Origin: an uncultured Myxococcales bacterium
GTDB lineage: Bacteria > Myxococcota_A > UBA9042
NCBI GenBank assembly: GCA_903917305.1
Contig: CAIXAA010000482.1
Location: forward strand, 1 to 10,592
Reading direction: 5' to 3'
DNA length: 10,592 nt
Numbering within the stretch: position 1 is the stretch's first letter; each line of letters begins with the position of its first letter. Position numbers and translations under genes: made by a program. The notes under the pieces were generated by a model. It did no database searches, was not told where the DNA came from, and saw nothing but the letters and a program-made list of their open reading frames with translations. This document shows positions 5,849 through 10,592 of the stretch, one piece after another.

Positions 5849-6904
5849 CTAGGCTTTCTCGCTGGCCAGCTTGCGCATCGCCGCCAGGATGTCCGGCTGC
5901 TGCGGCACGCTCGCCCGCTCCAGCTCCCACGCCAGCCCAACGCCGGGCACGTCCGCGCCCGCCAGCAGCACCGGCGCCGCTTCCAGGTCGTAGAAGCAGG
6001 TGTCGATCAGCCGGCGCAGCACGTGCTCGCCGAAGTTCGTGACCTCAGTGTCTTCGTTGACGATCAGCACGCGCCCGGTCTTGCGCAGGGAGCCCTGCAG
6101 CGTCGCCATGTCCAGCGGATAGAGCGTGCGCAAGTCGATGACGTCGAAGTCCAAGCCTTCCTTGCGCAACTCATCCGCCGCCGTCACGCACAGCGGCAAG
6201 GTGCGGCCGTAGCTGATGACCGTCGCGCGCTGGCCCTCGCGGCACACCTTCGCCTTGCCCAGCGGCACGGTGAAGTCCTCGACCTTCGGCCAGTTCGGCG
6301 CCCAGCCGCTGCGGTCGCCCAGCGGCGCATTGATCATCTGGTTCAGCGTCTTCTCATCGGCCGGCTCGCCCGGAATCAGCTCCTCGCCCTTGACGCGCAG
6401 CAGCGCCTTCGGGGCCAGGTACATGACCGGATTGGGCTCCTTGAGCGCCGCGAGCATCAGGCCGTACGCATCCAACGGGTTGGAAGGCATCACGATCTTC
6501 CAGCCCGGGATGTGGCTGGCGATGCTCTCGAAGCTGTGCGAGTGGTAGATCGAGCCGTGGATGCCGGAGCCGACCGGCGTCATGACGACCATCGGCACGT
6601 TGTACTCGCCAGCGCTGCTCCAGTGGGCATTGCCGCACAACTTCAAGAGATCGATGCAGTTGAAGACGTAGTCGCAGAACTGGATCTCCGCCACCGGCCG
6701 GCCGCCGGCATACGCGATGCCCAGCGCCGTGCCGATGATGCCGCGCTCATCCAGCGGCGTATTCCACGTCGTCTTGAGGCCTTGCGTCGCGGTGAACACG
6801 CCGCCCAGCGGCGGGCCGACGTCCTCGCCGAAGATGTCCGTGACGCCGAGGTTCTCCTCGCCGTAGTGCAGCGCCAGACGAATGGCTTGTGCAAGGTTTG
6901 CCAT
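5849..6904 (-). CDS. 2-oxoacid dehydrogenase E1 subunit beta, branched-chain type
   Basis: 351 residues. With the alpha subunit it forms a thiamine-diphosphate E1 that decarboxylates a 2-oxoacid and passes the acyl group to the lipoyl domain of E2 in the cytoplasm. Recognisable blocks are FGEDVG (25-30), GGVFTATQGL (34-43), NTPLDERGIIGTALGIA (48-64, with the ThDP-activating Glu53), AEIQFCDYVF (72-81), HSHSFESIASHIPGWKIVMP (121-140), NPVMYLAPKALLR (158-170), DVIDLRTLYPLD (254-265) and VNEDTEVTNFGEHV (282-295). These resemble branched-chain E1 beta more than pyruvate E1 beta. Residues about 172-212 are longer than usual in this family, an apparent insertion of some 25 residues. Start: ATG at 6904 has a near-perfect AGGAGGT 7 bases upstream, 3 bases after the alpha stop codon. 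Acetoin or pyruvate specificity cannot be excluded. Confidence 0.93.
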   Translation of the reverse strand: MANLAQAIRLALHYGEENLGVTDIFGEDVGPPLGGVFTATQGLKTTWNTPLDERGIIGTALGIAYAGGRPVAEIQFCDYVFNCIDLLKLCGNAHWSSAGEYNVPMVVMTPVGSGIHGSIYHSHSFESIASHIPGWKIVMPSNPLDAYGLMLAALKEPNPVMYLAPKALLRVKGEELIPGEPADEKTLNQMINAPLGDRSGWAPNWPKVEDFTVPLGKAKVCREGQRATVISYGRTLPLCVTAADELRKEGLDFDVIDLRTLYPLDMATLQGSLRKTGRVLIVNEDTEVTNFGEHVLRRLIDTCFYDLEAAPVLLAGADVPGVGLAWELERASVPQQPDILAAMRKLASEKA

Positions 6905-6907
6905 ACG

Positions 6908-7915
6908 TTAGACCTCCTGGGCCGGGGCGAAGATGTGCTTCCAGATGTCCGCGCTGTCCGGCATCGGCTCCTGCAGGACCTGCTGGTACGCCTCCTTCAA
7001 GTGGGCACGCCAGCGCTCGTGCACCGCTTCCGCCGCGTCCTTGCTCAGCAAGCCTTCCTTCTCCAGCCGCGCCTCGTACTCGACGAGGCAATCGCGCTCG
7101 TCCTTGATCAGCTGCGCGCCGCTCGACGACGAATGGCCATACAGCCGGCTGACATTCGCCTGCAAGCAGAAGGGCTTGCGCTCCTTGCGGATGTAGTCGA
7201 TCGCCGCTTGCAGCGCGAAGTAGCACGCCTCCGGATCGTTGCCGTCCACTTCGCCGTGCCGCATCCCGAACGGCCCGGCGCGCTCATGCAGGTGCGGGGA
7301 CGCCTGCGTCTCCGCGGCGCGCGTCGAGATGCCGTAGCCGTTGTGCGCAATCAGGATCAGGACGGGCAGTTCGTGGCCCGGGCGCGTGCTCCAGTTCAGG
7401 CACGTGGCGAAGTCGCCCTCCGCCGTCCCCGCGTCGCCGCCCGTGATGATCGAGATGCCGGTGCCGCCGTGGCGCTTCTGCACCCAAGCCGTGCCGGGAC
7501 CGACCGTGTACTGCGTCTCGATGGTCGGCGTGACCGGCACGATGTTCCACGCCTTGATCGCGAAGTGGTTCACGAAGTTGCGGCCGCGCGAATACGGATC
7601 CGTCGCGGTGGAGCGCATCTGCCGCAGCAGGTCGATCGGCTGCGCGCCCATCGTCAGCACCGTCGGGCTGGAGCGGTAGTGCAGGTGCAAGTAGTCGTGA
7701 TCCGGACCTTCGCCCTTGTCGATCAGCAGGCCGAGCGGCACTCCGAGCGCCTCCTCGCCGGGCGCGCCGATCCAGAAGTAGCCCTGGCCGCCGCGCACCA
7801 AGCGGATCAGCAGCTCCTCGGTCAGGCGCGCCTGCACCATGTGGTCGTGGATGCGCAGCTTGAGCTCCGGCGCAAGCTTGGCGGCCTTGTCTTTGGCGGT
7901 TCGCGGCATGTTCAC
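6908..7915 (-). CDS. 2-oxoacid dehydrogenase E1 subunit alpha, branched-chain type
   Basis: 335 residues, the ThDP-binding partner of the beta subunit. The ThDP/Mg motif is clear: GGDAGTAEGDFATCLNW starts at 159, and the closing Asn is in HNGYGIS (191-197). Other family blocks are YFWIGAPGEEALGVPLGLLI (46-65), DYLHLHYRSSPTVLTMG (74-90), the FAIKAWNIVPVTPTIETQY region (118-136), VDGNDPEA (223-230) and the loop LYGHSSSS (258-265). That loop corresponds to the HSxSD regulatory loop of mitochondrial E1 alpha, but the Asp is replaced here. Start: GTG at 7915 has GGAGG (7923-7927) 7 bases upstream; the ATG at 7909 would be 13 bases from it and is less likely. The GTG choice adds only two residues. 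Together with the next gene it makes the E1 component; E2 and E3 genes are not in the window. The CstA-family transporter gene ends about 110 bases upstream. Confidence 0.94.
   Translation of the reverse strand: MNMPRTAKDKAAKLAPELKLRIHDHMVQARLTEELLIRLVRGGQGYFWIGAPGEEALGVPLGLLIDKGEGPDHDYLHLHYRSSPTVLTMGAQPIDLLRQMRSTATDPYSRGRNFVNHFAIKAWNIVPVTPTIETQYTVGPGTAWVQKRHGGTGISIITGGDAGTAEGDFATCLNWSTRPGHELPVLILIAHNGYGISTRAAETQASPHLHERAGPFGMRHGEVDGNDPEACYFALQAAIDYIRKERKPFCLQANVSRLYGHSSSSGAQLIKDERDCLVEYEARLEKEGLLSKDAAEAVHERWRAHLKEAYQQVLQEPMPDSADIWKHIFAPAQEV
6911..6918 (-). promoter_or_regulatory. Strong ribosome binding site of E1 beta within the end of E1 alpha
   Basis: AGGAGGTC overlaps the last two codons of E1 alpha, with its stop codon at 6910-6908 immediately after, and lies about 7 bases ahead of the E1 beta ATG. 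This fits equal, coupled production of the two subunits of the heterotetramer. Confidence 0.8.
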
Positions 7916-8006
7916 CGTGCGGCCTCCGGGGATCCGGGGCGGAAGAGCGGCTGTCCGTGGACTGCCGGGATCAGGCGGGCGAAGGCTTTCTAGCAGAATT
8001 CTCAGC

Positions 8007-8022
8007 CGGGGGCACGTCCCCG
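8007..8022. other. Short GC hairpin just after the cstA stop codon
   Basis: CGGGG (8007-8011) and CCCCG (8018-8022) form a 5-bp all-GC stem with loop GCACGT, starting 4 bases after the cstA stop. No U-run follows, so termination is uncertain. The remaining sequence up to 7916 shows nothing clear apart from the E1 alpha ribosome binding site. Confidence 0.35.
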
Positions 8023-8026
8023 CACG

Positions 8027-9829
8027 TCAAGCCGGCGATCCAAGGACCGCAGGGCGCAGCAGCCGGCCGCGCCAGCGCAGCGCCGAGTCGGCGAGGATGG
8101 TCACGACGCAGGCCATCATCAGGATCGTCAAGCCCGTGTTGAACCAGCCTTTTTGCGCCAGCTCGGGCTTCTGCGTCATCGGCAGGAACAGGTCGGTCAC
8201 TGAGCACCAGCCGGCCGACAGCGTCGTCGTCGCCAGGACCGTCATCGGCGCCAGCGTGACCCAGGCGTAGCGCGCCTTGCCTTCGTTGATCAGCACCGAC
8301 GTGCCGACGCAAAGCGCAATCACCGCGAGCAGTTGGTTGGCAATGCCGAACATCGGCCAGATCGTGTCGATGCTGCCGGTGTGCAGGATGCTGGCCCAGG
8401 CGACGACCACGAGGCTGGTCGCCAGCAGCGTGCCGGGGAGCCAGTCGGTGCGGCCCAGGCGCGGATGCAGGCGCCCTAGGAATTCCTGAACGAGAAAGCG
8501 GGCTACGCGCGTGCCGGTGTCGATGGTCGTCAGGATGAACATCGCCTCGAAGAGGATGGCGAAGTGGTACCAGTAGCTCATCAGGGAGCGCATACCCGGC
8601 AAAGCACTGAAGATTTGCGCCATGCCGACCGCGAGCGAGACAGCGCCGCCGGGCCGGCCGGCGATCGCCTCGCCGACCTGCTGCTGCAAGTCCTGCAGGT
8701 TGACCATGGACATGCCCAGGCCGGCAAACTTCTGCGCGCTGACGTTGATCGCATAGTAGTCGCCGGGATGCAGCGACGCGGCGGCGAGCATGGCGGTCAG
8801 GCCGACGAGGCCTTCCAGGAGCATGCACCCGTAACCAATCGATCTGGCGTGCGATTCGCGGTCGATCATCTTGGGCGTCGTGCCGCTGGCCACCAGGCTG
8901 TGAAAGCCGGAGATGGCGCCGCACGCGATGGTGATGAACAGGAAGGGGAAGAGCTTGCCGGGCACGATCGGGCCGCCGCCGCCGGCGAACTGCGAGACGG
9001 CGGGCGCGTGCAGCTCCGGGTTGACGACCAGCACGCCGATGACCAGCGCGCCGATGGTGCCGAGCTTCATGAAACTGCTGAGGTAGTCGCGCGGGCACAA
9101 CAGCAGCCAGACCGGCAGGATCGCGGCGCAGAAGCCGTAGATGGCGATGGCGAGCGTGATGCCGCCGCGCGACAGGACGAACCAGGGACCGATGGAGGAC
9201 GCCGCGACGTCGCGGCCGAAGACGACGGCGGCGACCATGCCGGCGACGCCGAGGAGGGTGGCTTCGAGGACTTTGCCCTTTCGCAGGACATACATGTAGA
9301 TGCCCATGCCGAGCGCCAAAGGGATGGAGGCGGCGAGGGTGAAGACGCCCCAGGAGGATTCGGCCAGCGCATTGACGACCGCGACGCCCAAGCCCGCCAA
9401 AGCAATGACGATGATGAACAAGATGGCGACCGAGGTGACGAGGCCGGCGAGCGGGCTGACCTCGGCGCGGGCGATCTCGGCCAGCGAGCGGCCGCCGCGG
9501 CGCATGGACGCGGTGAGGATGACGAAGTCGTGGACGGCGCCGCCGATGCACACGCCAAGGAGGATCCACAAAAAGCCAGGCGCGAAGCCGAATTGCGTGG
9601 CAAGCACGGGGCCGATGAGCGGCCCGGCGCCGGAGATGGCGGCGAAGTGGTGGCCGAACAGCACCCAGCGGTTGGTGGCGTGGTAGTTCTGGCCGTCGGC
9701 GAGCGTGTGGGCGGGCGTGATGCGGGCGTCGTCGAGGCTGAGCACGCGGGCGGCCAGGAAAGCGGAGTAGAAACGATAGGCAATCGCCAGCGTGGCAAGG
9801 GCACCGAGCATCAGCGGCAGGGCGTGCAT
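8027..9829 (-). CDS. cstA: CstA-family carbon starvation transporter
   Basis: 600 residues, a polytopic inner-membrane protein of the CstA family, whose studied members import pyruvate and have been linked to peptide uptake. Family motifs are GHHFAAISGAGPLIGPVLA (59-77), GGAVHDFVILTASMRRGGRS (96-115), CPRDYLSSFMK (245-255), a GAISGFHSLVASGTTPKMI block (304-322), FILTTIDTGTRVARFLVQEF (431-450) and WPMFGIANQLLA (491-502). Hydrophobic helices run along the whole length, consistent with about 15 or more membrane spans. It is shorter than E. coli CstA and BtsT (about 700 residues), mostly through compact loops and C-terminus; such shorter forms are known in the family. Start: ATG at 9829 with GGAG 8 bases upstream; an open extension to 10276 enters the divergent gene and is spurious. 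Its position ahead of E1 genes suggests linked 2-oxoacid uptake and oxidation, which is inference. Confidence 0.94.
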   Translation of the reverse strand: MHALPLMLGALATLAIAYRFYSAFLAARVLSLDDARITPAHTLADGQNYHATNRWVLFGHHFAAISGAGPLIGPVLATQFGFAPGFLWILLGVCIGGAVHDFVILTASMRRGGRSLAEIARAEVSPLAGLVTSVAILFIIVIALAGLGVAVVNALAESSWGVFTLAASIPLALGMGIYMYVLRKGKVLEATLLGVAGMVAAVVFGRDVAASSIGPWFVLSRGGITLAIAIYGFCAAILPVWLLLCPRDYLSSFMKLGTIGALVIGVLVVNPELHAPAVSQFAGGGGPIVPGKLFPFLFITIACGAISGFHSLVASGTTPKMIDRESHARSIGYGCMLLEGLVGLTAMLAAASLHPGDYYAINVSAQKFAGLGMSMVNLQDLQQQVGEAIAGRPGGAVSLAVGMAQIFSALPGMRSLMSYWYHFAILFEAMFILTTIDTGTRVARFLVQEFLGRLHPRLGRTDWLPGTLLATSLVVVAWASILHTGSIDTIWPMFGIANQLLAVIALCVGTSVLINEGKARYAWVTLAPMTVLATTTLSAGWCSVTDLFLPMTQKPELAQKGWFNTGLTILMMACVVTILADSALRWRGRLLRPAVLGSPA

Positions 9830-9857
9830 GGGGCGGACTCCGCGGGCAGGGACGACG

Positions 9858-9887
9858 GATATGCCACAGGTTCTGCGGGCTGGCCAA
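9858..9887 (-). promoter_or_regulatory. Weak promoter candidate for cstA
   Basis: On the minus strand TTGGCC (9887-9882) and CATATC (9863-9858) are 18 bases apart, about 30 bases before the cstA ATG. Matches to consensus are partial (4 of 6 and 3 of 6). The 124-base divergent gap (9830-9953) must hold signals for both genes; this is the best AT-containing site for the leftward one. Confidence 0.22.
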
Positions 9888-9953
9888 GTTGTTTGACGGC
9901 GGCAGCGGCAGCCGCTACGTAGCTGGCGCGACGATTCGCAGGCGAGGAAGGGG

Positions 9954-10592
9954 ATGGCGCAGGACTTCGACAAGCTGGTGGCGGATTGGCCGCCGGAGGC
10001 GCGCGCGCAGCTGGTCGCGCTCAAAACTCCCTTGCAGATCCAAGCGTTCCTGGATGCGACGCCGTACAGCACGGAGCCCGTGTACCGCTCGCCGCTCTCG
10101 GTGCTGCGCGACCGGCGCGCGCATTGCTTCGACGGTGCGCTGCTGGCGGCGGCGGCGCTGCGGGCGCAGGGCGAGGCGCCGCTGATCGTCGACATGCGCG
10201 CCGAGAACGACGATGACCACATCCTGACGATCTTCAAGCGAAACGGCTGCTTCGGCGCGGTGGCGAAGTCGAACACGACGGTGTTGCGCTTTCGCGAGCC
10301 GGTGTACCGCAGCCTGCGCGAGCTGGTGATGTCGTACTTCGACCTGTACTACAACCTCCATGGCGACAAGGCCTTGCGCGAGTACTCGGTGCCGCTCGAC
10401 CTGCGCCAGTACGACAGCATCGACTGGATGTCGCGCGACGACGGGCTGGACGCGATTGCCGAGAGGCTGGACACGATCCACCACTTCGCGCTGCTGACGC
10501 CGGCGATGATCGCGGCGTTGTCCAAGGTGGATGCGAAGTTGTACGCGGCAGGGCTGATGGGCGCCGATGAGGCCGGTCTGTACAAGCCGACG
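9954..10592 (+). CDS. Conserved protein with transglutaminase-like Cys-His core (partial)
   Basis: 213 residues are visible with no stop codon before the right edge. Start: ATG at 9954 has GAGG (9944-9947) 6 bases upstream. The frame has coherent codon use and a globular composition. Its core resembles the transglutaminase-like/papain-fold group: a nucleophile candidate Cys58 in RRAHCFDGALLAAAALR, at the start of a helix, followed about 30 residues later by His89 in MRAENDDDHILTIF. A conserved-looking GAVAKSNTTVLRFREPVYRS block (101-120) and an aromatic-rich YFDLYYN helix (128-134) follow. No signal peptide or membrane segment is seen, so it is likely cytoplasmic. I recognise the pattern as that of a widespread uncharacterised bacterial family, but have no function for it. 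It is transcribed away from cstA. Confidence 0.8.
   Translation, partial: MAQDFDKLVADWPPEARAQLVALKTPLQIQAFLDATPYSTEPVYRSPLSVLRDRRAHCFDGALLAAAALRAQGEAPLIVDMRAENDDDHILTIFKRNGCFGAVAKSNTTVLRFREPVYRSLRELVMSYFDLYYNLHGDKALREYSVPLDLRQYDSIDWMSRDDGLDAIAERLDTIHHFALLTPAMIAALSKVDAKLYAAGLMGADEAGLYKPT

Noticed and set aside
2836..6042. Plus-strand open frame of 1068 codons antisense to the SGNH, protease and E1 beta genes
   Set aside because: Its translation is low-complexity, rich in Arg, His, Ala and Gly, with no domain. The opposite strand carries three well-recognised genes with good ribosome binding sites. Long antisense frames are common in GC-rich DNA because stop codons are rare.
5744..7993. Plus-strand open frame of 749 codons antisense to the E1 genes
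   Set aside because: It mirrors the codon bias of the E1 genes and has no recognisable motif. The E1 proteins on the minus strand are unambiguous.
7971..9887. Second minus-strand frame of 638 codons overlapping cstA
   Set aside because: Out of frame with the clear CstA protein; the translation is Arg/Pro/His-rich with no membrane pattern.
9893..9921. TTGACG and TACGTA 17 bases apart as a promoter for the plus-strand gene
   Set aside because: The -35 box is good, but the -10 box matches consensus at only 2 of 6 positions, so it does not reach the level of a feature.
8564..9922. Plus-strand open frame of 452 codons antisense to cstA
   Set aside because: The product is a highly charged Asp/Glu/Gly/Arg-rich sequence, the expected mirror of a hydrophobic membrane protein gene.
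9915..10484. Minus-strand frame of 189 codons at the right end
   Set aside because: It is antisense to the plus-strand Cys-His protein, which has a good ribosome binding site and plausible fold motifs.

Overview
The window is a GC-rich stretch of chromosome, densely packed with genes. Eight of its nine genes lie on the minus strand. The ninth, at the right edge, diverges on the plus strand. The gene content points to a diderm (Gram-negative) bacterium: a Do-family periplasmic protease, a periplasmic substrate-binding lipoprotein, an SGNH hydrolase with a membrane or secretion signal, and a transmembrane diguanylate cyclase with HAMP. A GC-rich proteobacterium is a reasonable guess, but protein relatedness cannot be placed more finely by eye. 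No mobile element, phage gene, CRISPR array, tRNA or rRNA was seen.

Layout, in transcription order on the minus strand from right to left: (1) a CstA-family transporter (9829-8027), followed after about 110 bases by the alpha (7915-6908) and beta (6904-5849) E1 subunits of a branched-chain-type 2-oxoacid dehydrogenase, which are 3 bases apart; (2) a Do-like serine protease (5745-4246), an SGNH hydrolase (about 4203-2875), a PhnD-type substrate-binding lipoprotein (2815-1817) and a GGDEF diguanylate cyclase (1830-418) that overlaps the PhnD-type gene by 14 bases; (3) LemA (320-1), cut by the left edge. On the plus strand, a conserved protein with a transglutaminase-like Cys-His core starts at 9954 and is cut by the right edge.

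How the genes may work together: the transporter and E1 pair suggest uptake and oxidative decarboxylation of 2-oxoacids, but no E2 or E3 gene is present here. The second group reads as an envelope set. The PhnD-type lipoprotein has no ABC permease or ATPase beside it and is translationally coupled to the cyclase, so it is better explained as a ligand sensor feeding c-di-GMP synthesis than as part of a transporter. The protease and SGNH hydrolase upstream may belong to the same transcript. This sensor-cyclase pair is the most interesting candidate system in the window; its ligand is unknown.

Non-coding DNA is short: no gap exceeds about 125 bases. The gaps hold good ribosome binding sites, several small hairpins (the most elaborate at 2836-2878) and a few weak promoter-like sequences.
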